In this document: piece after piece, positions 1 through 8,717 of the stretch
How the letters are laid out: each line of letters begins with the position of its first letter
Numbering within the stretch: the first letter of the stretch is position 1
Assembly (NCBI GenBank): GCA_030446305.1
Contig: JASUSA010000012.1
Location: 1 to 62,536, forward strand
Direction: 5' to 3'
Origin: Clostridiales bacterium
GTDB taxonomy: Bacteria > Bacillota > Clostridia > Peptostreptococcales > Acidaminobacteraceae
Length of the DNA stretch: 62,536 bases
Notes under the pieces: generated by a model
The model's input: the letters and a program-made list of their open reading frames with translations, nothing else
Database searches by the model: none
Told to the model about the DNA's origin: nothing
Position numbers and translations under genes: made by a program

Positions 1-19
1 GAAATGTCATCATTGTCTG

Positions 20-1720
20 TTACATTTTCTCCGGCGCTTCCAGACAGACGAGCTCAAGTGCAGATTTTAGAACAGTCTGTGTACTTTTTACAAGCGCCAG
101 TCTTGCAGTTTTCAGTGCTTCATCGTCTACTAATATCGCATTGTCATGGTAAAAGCGGTTAAAGTTCTGAGCAATTTCAACGGCATAGCGCGCAACGTGA
201 TGCGGTTCATAGTTTTTATGCGCCAAGACGATCACTTCATTAAATTTTCCAAGCGATGTAATCAGTGCCTTTGACGCATCGTCGCCAAGTAAACTAAAAT
301 CGACATCGTCAAATTCAGCCCCGTCAGCCTTTCTCAGAACACTGCAGGATCGCGCATGTGTATACTGCACATATGGCCCTGTCTCGCCTTCAAAAGACAA
401 TGTCTTTTCCCATGAAAAAGAATAGTCCTTTTGTCTGGAGGTAAACAACTCTTGAAACACGACAGCGCCAATGCCAACTTGTCTTGCAACGTTTTCCTTA
501 TCGGCGATATCAGGATTTTTTTCGTTGATGATTTCCAAAGTCTTTTCAGTTGCTTTGTCCAAGACGTCTTCCAAGAAAATCACATTTCCCCTTCTCGTTG
601 AAAGCGCACCTTCTTCTAGCGACACCATTCCAAAATCCACGTGTACACAATCCTTCGCCCAGTCATAACCCATCAATTCAACAATTTTAATCCATTGCTG
701 AAAATGAAGTTTTTGCGCGCTCCCAACTACATAGATGTTTTTATCAAAGTGATACGTATCCTGACGATATTTTGCAGCCGCAAGATCGCGTGTCATATAC
801 AGTGTTGAGCCATCTTTTTTTGTAATCAGTGCCGGTGGCATGCCATAAGCTTCTAAATTGACAATTTCCGCACCTTCTGACTTTTCCACAATGTGCTTTG
901 TTCTTAATTCATCAAGGATAGCAGGCATTTTATCAGAATAGAAACTCTCTCCCGCATATGAATCAAACGTAACACCCAGTTTGCCGTAAACTCTGTTAAA
1001 AGATACCAACGACATATCCCTAAAGAGATTCCAAAGCGATGTCGCTTCTTCATCACCGTTTTCAAGCTTTGTAAACCAGCCGCGCGCTTCATCATTCAGC
1101 GAATCATCTGATTCAGCTTCCTCGTGAAAGCGTACATACAATTTTAAGAGTTCTGGAATCGGTGCCGCTTCAATCGCTTCGCGTGATCCCCATTTTTTAT
1201 AGGCGACAATCAGCTTGCCGAACTGCGTCCCATAATCGCCTAAATGATTCACCGCAACTGTATCGTAGCCAAGCGCTTTGTAAATGCGGTGCAGCGATTC
1301 CCCGATCATCGTGCTGCGAATGTGTCCCATGTGAAAAGGTTTCGCAATATTCACCGATGAGTACTCGACAACGACCTTTTTGCCGGCTCCCAAATCCGAT
1401 TTGCCGTATTGTTCACCTTCTTTTAAAATTGCAGTTAATACAGATTTTGCCAAATGTGCTGTTGAAACTTTAAAATTGACAAATCCTGAAACCGCTGTGA
1501 CAGATTCGATTTCCTGCGCTTCAGGCAATGCCGCAGCAATTTCTTCTGCAATCTTTACAGGTGCTTTTCGAAGCACCTTAGCCAATTTAAAGCACGGGAA
1601 TGCATAATCGCCCATCGTCGGGTTTTTAGGGTATTCAACCAATGCCAGAATTTCATCAAATGTCAGCGTGTCAACCTGCTTTGCAAGCAGACCGGCAATT
1701 AATGCCTTATAATCAATCAT
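20..1720 (-). CDS. argS: Arginyl-tRNA synthetase
   Basis: Class I synthetase that charges tRNA-Arg in the cytoplasm. The 566-residue protein has the usual length. The N-terminal Add-1 region (about 1-85) is followed by the Rossmann catalytic domain with the HIGH box as HMGH at 130-133. The KMSKS loop is in the ArgRS form LSTRRGN at 373-379. The DALR anticodon-binding domain runs from about 445 to the end and closes with the family ending EAPEKM. The ATG is preceded by AGGAGG with 4 nt spacing. It is the only gene of its transcript I can see, and lies directly behind a T-box leader, so it is probably induced by uncharged tRNA-Arg. Nothing is missing or broken. Confidence 0.98.
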   Translation of the reverse strand: MIDYKALIAGLLAKQVDTLTFDEILALVEYPKNPTMGDYAFPCFKLAKVLRKAPVKIAEEIAAALPEAQEIESVTAVSGFVNFKVSTAHLAKSVLTAILKEGEQYGKSDLGAGKKVVVEYSSVNIAKPFHMGHIRSTMIGESLHRIYKALGYDTVAVNHLGDYGTQFGKLIVAYKKWGSREAIEAAPIPELLKLYVRFHEEAESDDSLNDEARGWFTKLENGDEEATSLWNLFRDMSLVSFNRVYGKLGVTFDSYAGESFYSDKMPAILDELRTKHIVEKSEGAEIVNLEAYGMPPALITKKDGSTLYMTRDLAAAKYRQDTYHFDKNIYVVGSAQKLHFQQWIKIVELMGYDWAKDCVHVDFGMVSLEEGALSTRRGNVIFLEDVLDKATEKTLEIINEKNPDIADKENVARQVGIGAVVFQELFTSRQKDYSFSWEKTLSFEGETGPYVQYTHARSCSVLRKADGAEFDDVDFSLLGDDASKALITSLGKFNEVIVLAHKNYEPHHVARYAVEIAQNFNRFYHDNAILVDDEALKTARLALVKSTQTVLKSALELVCLEAPEKM

Positions 1721-1741
1721 AATGCCTCCTCAAAAAAATAT

Positions 1742-1990
1742 AAAAGTCCCTTGGTATCCCAAGAGACGAATTGACCGCGGTGCCACTCTCGTTAAGCAAA
1801 AAAATCTTTTGCTTCACTCAACGCCTTTAACGAAGCTACCCGTTCGACTTACTCATTTCTGCCGAAACCTCATGGATACGTTTCAATCATACATCATACC
1901 GGGCTTCCACCATTCCCAGCTCTCTATGAATCCAATATGACCTACTTTCCCATTCATCGGTCTTGCTGCATAACATCCCGTCGTACAGCG
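1742..1990 (-). promoter_or_regulatory. T-box leader of argS
   Basis: Read on the minus strand, the leader carries the conserved T-box bulge AGAGTGGCACCGCGG (about 1774-1788). A terminator hairpin follows, with stem GTCTCTTGG / CCAAGGGAC (about 1745-1768) and a U-rich tract just before the argS ribosome binding site. Upstream is a Stem I-like section with AGAGAGC and GGTGGAAG elements. In this family uncharged tRNA stabilises the antiterminator and switches on the downstream gene. I could not read the specifier codon with confidence. Confidence 0.9.
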
Positions 1991-1996
1991 CATTCA

Positions 1997-2024
1997 ATTA
2001 TATGTTGAGCATAGTTTAACACAA
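1997..2024 (-). promoter_or_regulatory. Sigma-A-type promoter of argS
   Basis: On the minus strand, TTGTGT (2019-2024) is followed after 16 nt by a perfect TATAAT (1997-2002). It sits at the 5' edge of the T-box leader, which places transcription start near 1988-1990. Confidence 0.7.
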
Positions 2025-2118
2025 ACGTTCAGTTTCATGCAAGTCTAAATCTTAAGAACTGTTTTTAACAAATTTGTTAATTATCTTGCGATCATATTTA
2101 TTTTACATGAAATTAAGC

Positions 2119-2124
2119 TATAAT
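2119..2124 (+). promoter_or_regulatory. Possible -10 box for the rhomboid gene
   Basis: A perfect TATAAT lies 27 nt upstream of the rhomboid ATG, but I see no convincing -35 at 16-18 nt. The AT-rich stretch 2045-2120 otherwise holds nothing I recognise. Confidence 0.35.
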
Positions 2125-2150
2125 GAGCATAATACGCGAAGGAGTATAGG

Positions 2151-2969
2151 ATGGCAAATTTTAATTATTATAAAAATCGGGCAAAACAGCTTACGTTAAC
2201 AGAATGGCTAATTGGAATCAATGTCGTGATGTACGCCATCACATTCATTGTAGATGCAACCGTCGGCAATGCACTGTTGCACCTTGGCGCCAAGGTCAAC
2301 TTTTTAGTTGCGGGCGGCCAATATTATCGCCTGTTGACTTCCATGTTTTTACACGCCGGAATCACACATCTGATTTTCAACATGATGGCACTGTACATAT
2401 TAGGGCGCGATATCGAACGCTTCTTTGGCAAGGGCAAATTTCTAGCCATTTATTTTGGCGCAGGCCTTTTGGGCTCAGCATTAAGTTATTTAACCGTGGA
2501 TGCCGTTTCCGTAGGTGCCTCGGGTGCAATCTTTGGCCTAATGGGCGCCAACCTCTATTTATATAAGCGCAACCCCATGGTCTATAAACGCATTTACGGA
2601 ACAGACCTGCTCATCCTCATCGGGATTAACCTGCTCATTGGCTTTGTAAGACCCAATATTGACATTGCAGGACACATTGGCGGGTTAATCGGCGGTTTTC
2701 TGCTCGCTGAATCCTTGGGGCTTAAAAACGAAATTTGGCGCAATGTAAAGGGTATTCTATTTTTAGCCCTCTATGCAGTCATTACATTTGGCATTATCGG
2801 TTTTGCCACTTTCCTCAATTTTCAAAGTGAAATCTTCTATATGAACATGACTTATTACACCTATCTACAGTCACATATGGATCAGGCACTTAAATGGGCC
2901 GAAAGAGGCCTTTCCAAATTCCCGAACAGCAGCGAACTGTTGCAGTTCAAGTCGTCATACGGCCAATAA
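2151..2969 (+). CDS. Rhomboid family intramembrane serine protease
   Basis: A 272-residue polytopic membrane protein, likely cleaving transmembrane substrates within the bilayer. The catalytic dyad is visible as GASG (Ser124) and GHIGG (His175). The conserved HxxxxHxxxN element in the second membrane segment is H68, H73, N77. About six to seven hydrophobic segments span 18-225. The last 40 residues form a soluble helical tail with a TPR-like half repeat (QALKWAERGLSKFPNS), a feature of some Bacillota rhomboids that may bind partners. The start is supported by GAAGGAG 8 nt upstream. It is divergent from argS and convergent with the next gene; its substrate is unknown. Confidence 0.93.
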   Translation: MANFNYYKNRAKQLTLTEWLIGINVVMYAITFIVDATVGNALLHLGAKVNFLVAGGQYYRLLTSMFLHAGITHLIFNMMALYILGRDIERFFGKGKFLAIYFGAGLLGSALSYLTVDAVSVGASGAIFGLMGANLYLYKRNPMVYKRIYGTDLLILIGINLLIGFVRPNIDIAGHIGGLIGGFLLAESLGLKNEIWRNVKGILFLALYAVITFGIIGFATFLNFQSEIFYMNMTYYTYLQSHMDQALKWAERGLSKFPNSSELLQFKSSYGQ

Positions 2970-3047
2970 TCTACGTCTATGACATAGCGCCAATCTTAAA
3001 GACCATCTCGAAAGATGTCATTAACTGCATTTAAATTGATTAATTGA

Positions 3048-4031
3048 TTATGCTTTAAAGACCATATGACCGTTTTCATCCAAAATGATGTACGACTTAA
3101 AGTGCATCATTATTTTTTTGACTGTACAGCCTGAACCGCTGATTTTCTGTCCCGAAAAAGTCCCATCATAGATATTGACGCTGCCGCACGACGGACTGCT
3201 TTGCTTTAATATGAAAAGATGTGTTTCAAGCTGCTCTGCCATCTTCAGAACCATTTGTGCACCGCATTCAAATGCAGCACTGACATCTTCGCCCTTCTGA
3301 TTAATATAACGGCCGGTTGCCTGCTCACATTCAACCGGCGATCGCGGCGTAGACAACCCGCCAAGCTGTTCCGGACAGCACGGCACTTTCACAGCATGCC
3401 GCATCAATTTTGCAGCATAAGCCATTACATCGTTCTGAAGCGGTTCTGCATTGTAACGAACTGTATAGTCCAGCAGGCAGGCACTGACAAGCACGAGGCC
3501 GTTAGGCGACAGTTGCCGATACCATGCTTCAAAGTCGCCTTTGTCAAACAGGTAAGTTTTCAGATGTCCCTCGCTTGAAATTTCCTTATAGCCGGCAGCG
3601 ATAATGCAGTGATGTGATGCTTCATTTACCTTTTCAATATTCGCTTCAATGCCCTTCAGCGTCGGATGACTAACATACTGATACCAGGTTAAAGCCCGTA
3701 TCGCCTCACTGGCATAATGGTTTCGGCGGTATGGCTTGGCGATTCCGTAGCCGATTTCGATCAGCGCCGCTTCCCCCGTTGTCATAATCCCTATATCGCC
3801 AATGACTTCATTGCCGTCTTTTAAGACAATCATCCAAGGCAATGCTTCATCTTTGCCACCCAGTCCCATTAGCGATAAAAAACCGTTGGCGCGCGTTCGT
3901 ATATCAGAGGCAAACCATTTTGAATTGGGCTTTAAACCAGCTTCTGCAAATGCCTTTTCATCACCTGACACGGTCGCTTCAAGCATTGCCTGATTAAACG
4001 GCAGCAAGATAAGACGTTCTGTTATAATCAT
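3048..4031 (-). CDS. GNAT acetyltransferase-DUF523 fusion protein
   Basis: A 327-residue two-domain protein. Residues 1 to about 170 look like a GNAT N-acetyltransferase of the RimJ type: ITERLILLPF start, then GIAKPYRRNHYASEAIRAL in the acetyl-CoA loop region. From about 172 the sequence matches DUF523: VSACLLDYTVRYNA, CCPEQLGGLSTPR and QSSPSCG, with conserved cysteines that could hold metal. DUF523 proteins usually stand alone at about 150 residues. The reading frame stays open to 4106, but the ATG at 4031 has GGAGAG 6 nt upstream while the farther GTG has none. Function is unknown; a link between acetylation and thiol or metal chemistry is only inference. Confidence 0.8.
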   Translation of the reverse strand: MIITERLILLPFNQAMLEATVSGDEKAFAEAGLKPNSKWFASDIRTRANGFLSLMGLGGKDEALPWMIVLKDGNEVIGDIGIMTTGEAALIEIGYGIAKPYRRNHYASEAIRALTWYQYVSHPTLKGIEANIEKVNEASHHCIIAAGYKEISSEGHLKTYLFDKGDFEAWYRQLSPNGLVLVSACLLDYTVRYNAEPLQNDVMAYAAKLMRHAVKVPCCPEQLGGLSTPRSPVECEQATGRYINQKGEDVSAAFECGAQMVLKMAEQLETHLFILKQSSPSCGSVNIYDGTFSGQKISGSGCTVKKIMMHFKSYIILDENGHMVFKA

Positions 4032-4124
4032 TGCTCTCTCCAGTACAGCGTGATAAGACAAATCAGCACAGATCGTACTGCATATGATATCAAATAGTCT
4101 TTTCACGCTAAAAAATCATTTCAC

Positions 4125-6485
4125 TTATCTGAATTCCAAGACCGTTGCACCGTTTCCGCCTTCATTATAAGCCGCAAATTCAAAATGCTTTATTTGGCGA
4201 TGCTGCTTAAAGTGATCGTGAAGTCCTTTTCGAAGTGCGCCGGTACCCTTTCCGTGAATAATGCGAACCTGATGCAAATTGGCAAGAATAGCTTGATCGA
4301 TGTATTGGTCAATGATGACAATCGCATCTTCAATATTTTCACCGCGGACGTCAATTTCTGTCTTAATTGTTGCAGAAGCCGCCGTCGTCTTTCGAACATT
4401 TTGATATACTTTTTGATCCTGTCGTTTTTTACTCAGCGAAAGCAGCCCTTTTAGATTGACATTCATCTTCATTAAACCCACTTGAACCGACAGCTCTCCC
4501 TTTTCATTCGGCAGCGTCAGTACCGTCCCGTCTTGATTGATGGATAGAACGCGTACCGAATCGCCAATTTGTACCATTGTCGGCGCCATGTCTGTTTCGA
4601 TATCCGGATCAATGGTCTGTTCGACCATATCATCTATTTTTTCATTCAACCGCTTCCTTGCCGCTTCAAGGCCGCGTTTGTCAATTGCACGTTCTGCTTC
4701 ACGTAGCGCCCGCATCGTGTCGTCAACTTCTTCTTTGGCCTCTTTTAACAGATTGCGCGCTTCTTCCTTAGCACGGCTTAAGAGCTTATCGCGCTGCGCA
4801 ATCATCTTCGTTTCTTTGTCTTCAAGGTTCTTTTTAATCTTTTCAACATCCAGCCTCAGACGAATTGCTTCATCCTGTTCGGTCTCTGCAACTTTGCGGC
4901 TCTCTTCAATTTTTGCAATGATATCCTCAAATTCTATGTTATCCTGATGGACATATGATCTGGCATTGTCAATCAGCATTTGGCTTAAACCGAGTTTTTT
5001 TGAAATCTCAAAAGCATTTGACTTGCCGGGAATGCCGATTAATAGGCGATACGTAGGACTTAATGAGGCAACATCAAATTCGACACTTGCATTTTCAATG
5101 CCGGGCGTATTGATCGCATATGCTTTCAGTTCTGCATAATGCGTCGTCGCCATCGTTCGCACTTGCCATTTTTTCAACTGATCCAAAATCGCCATCGCCA
5201 GTGCAGCACCTTCTGTGGGGTCCGTTCCCGCGCCTAGTTCATCAAAGAGAACCAAACTTTTTGGCGTTACTTCCGCTAGAATAGAGACTATATTCGTCAT
5301 ATGCGATGAGAACGTACTAAGACTTTGTTCAATGCTCTGTTCATCACCAATATCGGCAAAGACCTGATCGAACACAGCGACCTTCGAACCGTAATCTACC
5401 GGAATGTGAAGACCCGCCTGTGCCATAAGCGACAATAAACCCACGGTTTTAAGCGTCACTGTCTTCCCGCCGGTATTAGGGCCTGTAATCAGTAGCGTTG
5501 TGAAGTGTTCACCAAGCCATATGGTGTTGGCAACCACTGTTTTGCCGTCAATCAGAGGATGTCGTGCTCTTTTTAATTTAAAAATACCGTCATCTGCAAT
5601 TTCAGGTGCAACCGCGCGCAGTCGCTCTGCCAGCTTCGCCTTGGCAAAGACAAAATCCAGCTGCACTAAAATTTCGACATTTTGCACAATGGAAACGCCG
5701 CTTTCAGCGACCAAACCCGTTAAAACACGCAAAATACGCTCAATTTCCTTTTGCTCATCAATTTTCAGTGTGCGAAGCTGATTGTTCAGTTCAACAACGG
5801 CTAACGGCTCAATGTAAAAGGTACTGCCTTTTGCAGACTGATCGTGTACAATACCCTTGATCTGTTGTTTGTACTCACTCTTTACAGGAATGACAAAACG
5901 ATCCTGTCGTATTGTAATCAGCGATTCTTGCAAATACTTTTGATTTTGTTGGGATGTTATCAGCGATTCTAATTTTTGCCTGATGGATGCATTTTTTTGT
6001 TCAATTTGCCGCCTGATTTTATGAAGTTCAGGTGACGCATGATCTGCGATTTCATTTTCATTGACAATACAGTCACCAATTTCTTTTTCAAGAGACTGGA
6101 CACTTATCAGCTGATTGGCCAAACCAAGCAATTTAGGATATCGCGTTTCAGCCTCGGAAGGCTGCAGCAAATATCTTTTCATGATCCTAGCCGTTCTCAA
6201 ACCGTCTCCAATTTCTATAAGCTGCTTTGGCGTTAGGCAACCGCCAATCTGCGACAGCTTGACCGCATCGCCGATTTCGTAAATAGGGCCAAATGGCGCA
6301 TTGCCTTCATGCAGCAGCATTGCCGCTGCTTCCGAAGTCTCAAGCAATGCCAGCCGCACCAGTTCGACTTCTGCCACAGGCCGCAGCGCCATGCAGCGCG
6401 CTTTTCCAGGTTTGCTGGTCGCATGCTCGGTCAGCATTGCCAGCACTTTATCGAATTCCAACACGCGACGTGCTCTATCGTTCAT
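4125..6485 (-). CDS. mutS2: Endonuclease MutS2
   Basis: MutS-family ATPase with a nuclease tail, known for suppressing recombination and for rescuing collided ribosomes in Bacillota. The 786-residue protein has the lever/core region (1-300), Walker A GPNTGGKT (about 335-342), Walker B LVLFDELGAGTDPTEG (about 412), a long coiled coil (510-620) and a C-terminal Smr domain with the HGKGTGALR motif. MutS domains I (mismatch reading) are absent, as expected for MutS2. An ATG lies 6 nt further upstream, but AGGAG is only 2 nt from it and 8 nt from the ATG chosen here. It follows zapA on the same strand after 150 nt, a common Bacillota arrangement. Confidence 0.96.
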   Translation of the reverse strand: MNDRARRVLEFDKVLAMLTEHATSKPGKARCMALRPVAEVELVRLALLETSEAAAMLLHEGNAPFGPIYEIGDAVKLSQIGGCLTPKQLIEIGDGLRTARIMKRYLLQPSEAETRYPKLLGLANQLISVQSLEKEIGDCIVNENEIADHASPELHKIRRQIEQKNASIRQKLESLITSQQNQKYLQESLITIRQDRFVIPVKSEYKQQIKGIVHDQSAKGSTFYIEPLAVVELNNQLRTLKIDEQKEIERILRVLTGLVAESGVSIVQNVEILVQLDFVFAKAKLAERLRAVAPEIADDGIFKLKRARHPLIDGKTVVANTIWLGEHFTTLLITGPNTGGKTVTLKTVGLLSLMAQAGLHIPVDYGSKVAVFDQVFADIGDEQSIEQSLSTFSSHMTNIVSILAEVTPKSLVLFDELGAGTDPTEGAALAMAILDQLKKWQVRTMATTHYAELKAYAINTPGIENASVEFDVASLSPTYRLLIGIPGKSNAFEISKKLGLSQMLIDNARSYVHQDNIEFEDIIAKIEESRKVAETEQDEAIRLRLDVEKIKKNLEDKETKMIAQRDKLLSRAKEEARNLLKEAKEEVDDTMRALREAERAIDKRGLEAARKRLNEKIDDMVEQTIDPDIETDMAPTMVQIGDSVRVLSINQDGTVLTLPNEKGELSVQVGLMKMNVNLKGLLSLSKKRQDQKVYQNVRKTTAASATIKTEIDVRGENIEDAIVIIDQYIDQAILANLHQVRIIHGKGTGALRKGLHDHFKQHRQIKHFEFAAYNEGGNGATVLEFR

Positions 6486-6635
6486 CGTCATATCTCCTTT
6501 TGTTTACCTTCATTGCCCTTTTCATCACGGCTCCTGCCGCCAAGTTCAACGGTGTCACAGCCCACTGCTCTGCGCCAATCTGCGCAAAACAAAAGATGCC
6601 ATTGTCACGCCAGACGACGAAGGCACCTCCTATTC

Positions 6636-7178
6636 TTACTTCGTTTCTTCTTCAAAATCAATCATGCGCATTGGTGCTTCTTTATGCGTAAACTCACGTT
6701 CAAGCTGTTCAACTTCATCACGTGATTTTCTTAAATCATCTTCCTTTTTCTTCAAATCGTGATCCAGTTTCTCCATGCGCTTTCTCAGCTGCGAAACACC
6801 TGTTTCATAGATATTGGAAGAATCGATTAATCTTGAAAATTCTTCAACCATTTTATCGTAGGCACTGCTGCGGCGCTCAAATTCTGTAACAACTGCATCC
6901 AGCTCATCACGTGCACTTTTTAACTCATACTGAGGCGAATTGATACGACGTTCCAGCTCTTCTTTTTCTAAGAGCACTTTATGGTATTCATCTGCGATAT
7001 TGAGTGCCGTCAAAACGCCAATCATCGACAGGCTCAATTTGCGGTTGCTATCAAATGTTTCACGCATTTTGTCGTCGACGTAATTTGCGACACGCTGCAT
7101 GTGCTCTCTTGAGTCTTCACTGACCAATGTATATTCCCGATCCATGATCTTCACAATGACTTTATTTTTATCAGGCAT
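6636..7178 (-). CDS. zapA: Cell division protein ZapA, long form
   Basis: Stabiliser of FtsZ protofilament bundles at the division ring. Residues 1 to about 95 match ZapA: KVIVKIMDREYTLVSEDS, then VANYVDDKMRE and a helical LTALNIADEYHK segment. The remaining 85 residues are highly charged coiled coil, making the 180-residue protein about twice the usual ZapA length. The ATG is placed 7 nt after GAGGAG; a TTG further up overlaps that site and is rejected. Upstream of mutS2 on the same strand. The extension could lengthen the dimer or bind another divisome protein; that is inference. Confidence 0.88.
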   Translation of the reverse strand: MPDKNKVIVKIMDREYTLVSEDSREHMQRVANYVDDKMRETFDSNRKLSLSMIGVLTALNIADEYHKVLLEKEELERRINSPQYELKSARDELDAVVTEFERRSSAYDKMVEEFSRLIDSSNIYETGVSQLRKRMEKLDHDLKKKEDDLRKSRDEVEQLEREFTHKEAPMRMIDFEEETK

Positions 7179-7217
7179 CCTCTCACTCCTCAATTAATGT
7201 TCATTTTGATTAATTCC

Positions 7218-7223
7218 ATTATA
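7218..7223 (-). promoter_or_regulatory. Possible -10 box for zapA
   Basis: A perfect TATAAT on the minus strand, 40 nt upstream of the zapA ATG. The -35 region is poor (TGTAAA at 16 nt), so this is a weak call. Confidence 0.4.
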
Positions 7224-7289
7224 CTAAAAATCAAAATAATTTACACTTTTTTTCGCAAAAGAAAGTCAGCATAGCTGTAGGGCGCACCC

Positions 7290-8120
7290 TTATTTCATTT
7301 TGATGCAATCGGTGTTCAATTCAATTCTTCCCTCTTTATACAACTTGCCTACAGCGCGTTTAAAAGCGCGTTTACTCATGTTTAACCGTGATTTTATAAC
7401 ATCTGGATCACTGTTGTCACTGAGATCCAGCAAACCATTATTTTTTTCAAGTGCTGAAAGAATTACGGATTCATCGTCGTGAATCTGTTCAGATGCCTTC
7501 TGCCGAATACTAAGATTAATTTTTCCGTCTTCACGTATTTTCGTAATACGCGCTTGGATCACTGCACCTTCCACAATTTCACGGTACAATTCATGTTTTG
7601 GCACAAAGCCGTGATACTGATTGGATACGGCGACAAAAGCACCCATATCAGGTTTGATGTCATAGACGATGCCTTCAACCGTGTCGCCGATGTTTGCATT
7701 TGCCATCGCCGTCAATACGTCATAAATGCGCATGGTTGCCGACAATGATTTTCGATCATCCAATTGAATTTTGACCAGAACGCGATCGCCAATCTTAACC
7801 CCGCGTTTTGCTGAATCATTCGGTAAAAAAACATCTCTTTCCGACTGGTTATCAAGAAAGAAACCTGATTTAACTTTACCGACAACTTTCAGCCATCCAA
7901 TTTCATCTACACACAGCAATGGGCGTTTTAGGGATGCAACCATTTGATCCGATTTGTTTTGATAAACGAAGACTTCGACTGCCATATCGACTTCAAGCAC
8001 AGTCTTCTTATCGCCTTCCAGCATGATTTCTTTTTCGCCGTTTGGCATTTCACTTATATAAGCGCCATATGCCGTAAGGCGATTAACGTATGCCGTTTGC
8101 ATACAACCTAGTTTAAACAT
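7290..8120 (-). CDS. cvfB: CvfB/YitL-like S1 RNA-binding protein
   Basis: A 276-residue RNA-binding protein. Three S1-like OB folds are seen: about 8-62, 72-130 and 143-205, the last with the clear S1 pattern GDTVEGIVYDIKPDMGAFVAV. A winged-helix C-terminus (about 222-276) ends MSKRAFKRAVGKLYKEGRIEL. This domain order is that of CvfB, the conserved virulence factor B of staphylococci and YitL of Bacillus. GGAG precedes the ATG by 7 nt. It stands alone between zapA and the cold-shock gene on the same strand. The exact RNA target is unknown. Confidence 0.9.
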   Translation of the reverse strand: MFKLGCMQTAYVNRLTAYGAYISEMPNGEKEIMLEGDKKTVLEVDMAVEVFVYQNKSDQMVASLKRPLLCVDEIGWLKVVGKVKSGFFLDNQSERDVFLPNDSAKRGVKIGDRVLVKIQLDDRKSLSATMRIYDVLTAMANANIGDTVEGIVYDIKPDMGAFVAVSNQYHGFVPKHELYREIVEGAVIQARITKIREDGKINLSIRQKASEQIHDDESVILSALEKNNGLLDLSDNSDPDVIKSRLNMSKRAFKRAVGKLYKEGRIELNTDCIKMK

Positions 8121-8262
8121 TTTTTAACTCCGTTCGTTTATTATAAAACATGTGTGATACTGCCGATCCATTCACAGCATTTGCTGCATCATTGCTTTAT
8201 CATATACCCCACACGCAAGGTTTGTTTTCATGTTTTTTTGGAGGAATCCCTTAAATGAGGAC

Positions 8263-8289
8263 AAAAAAAAGCCTCGGTTCAACCGAGGC
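8263..8289 (-). terminator. Rho-independent terminator of the cold-shock gene
   Basis: On the minus strand the stem GCCTCGGTT / AACCGAGGC is followed by eight T residues, 10 nt after the csp stop codon. Confidence 0.95.
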
Positions 8290-8297
8290 CTCAGTGT

Positions 8298-8501
8298 TTA
8301 TCTTACTGTTGTAACGTTTTCAGCTTGAGGACCTTTAGGGCCTTGAGCGATTTCAAAAGTAACAACTTCACCTTCTTCGAGTGATTTAAAACCCTCTTTG
8401 TTGATTTGTGAAAAGTGTACGAATACGTCTTTTCCATCTTCACCAGTGATAAAACCAAAACCTTTTTCTGAGTTGAACCATTTTACTGTTCCGTTTAACA
8501 T
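8298..8501 (-). CDS. Cold-shock protein (CspA/CspB family)
   Basis: A 67-residue single OB-fold nucleic acid chaperone that melts RNA structure and keeps mRNAs translatable. Both RNA-binding motifs are intact: KGFGFIT (RNP1) and VFVHFS (RNP2). The start [10 protein letters not shown] is typical and is preceded by GGAGG. It is a single-gene transcript, with its own promoter about 150 nt upstream, a long 5' leader and a strong terminator. Long leaders of this kind are thermosensors in other cold-shock genes; whether this one is cannot be judged by eye. Confidence 0.97.
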   Translation of the reverse strand: MLNGTVKWFNSEKGFGFITGEDGKDVFVHFSQINKEGFKSLEEGEVVTFEIAQGPKGPQAENVTTVR

Positions 8502-8651
8502 TTTTGTTCCTCCAAAACTTTAATTTCCTTAACCCCTAACGTAAAACTTATTAAACTTTTGGAAGTTCAAATTGCAAACTATCAGTTAAGCGATTCAAAT
8601 TCCGAACGTTTTAACAAATTTTTCTCACAGGTACAATCAAGGTACGTTACC

Positions 8652-8680
8652 ATTATACACGTTTACATACTTATGCGCAA
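8652..8680 (-). promoter_or_regulatory. Promoter of the cold-shock gene
   Basis: On the minus strand TTGCGC (8675-8680) and a perfect TATAAT (8652-8657) are 17 nt apart. The predicted start near 8645 leaves a leader of about 145 nt before the csp ATG. Confidence 0.75.
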
Positions 8681-8717
8681 GCGTTTGTAAGCATTTCAGA
8701 ATGTATACATAGCGCGG

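Noticed and set aside
6492..6635. Open frame on the minus strand between zapA and mutS2, after an AGGAGG
   Set aside because: The open frame (about 45 codons, running into the mutS2 start) has no ATG, GTG or TTG at a usable distance from that site; the GTG next to it gives only 23 codons.
6293..6762. Several overlapping plus-strand frames over the mutS2/zapA junction
   Set aside because: They run antisense to well-supported genes and have no ribosome binding sites or recognisable motifs.
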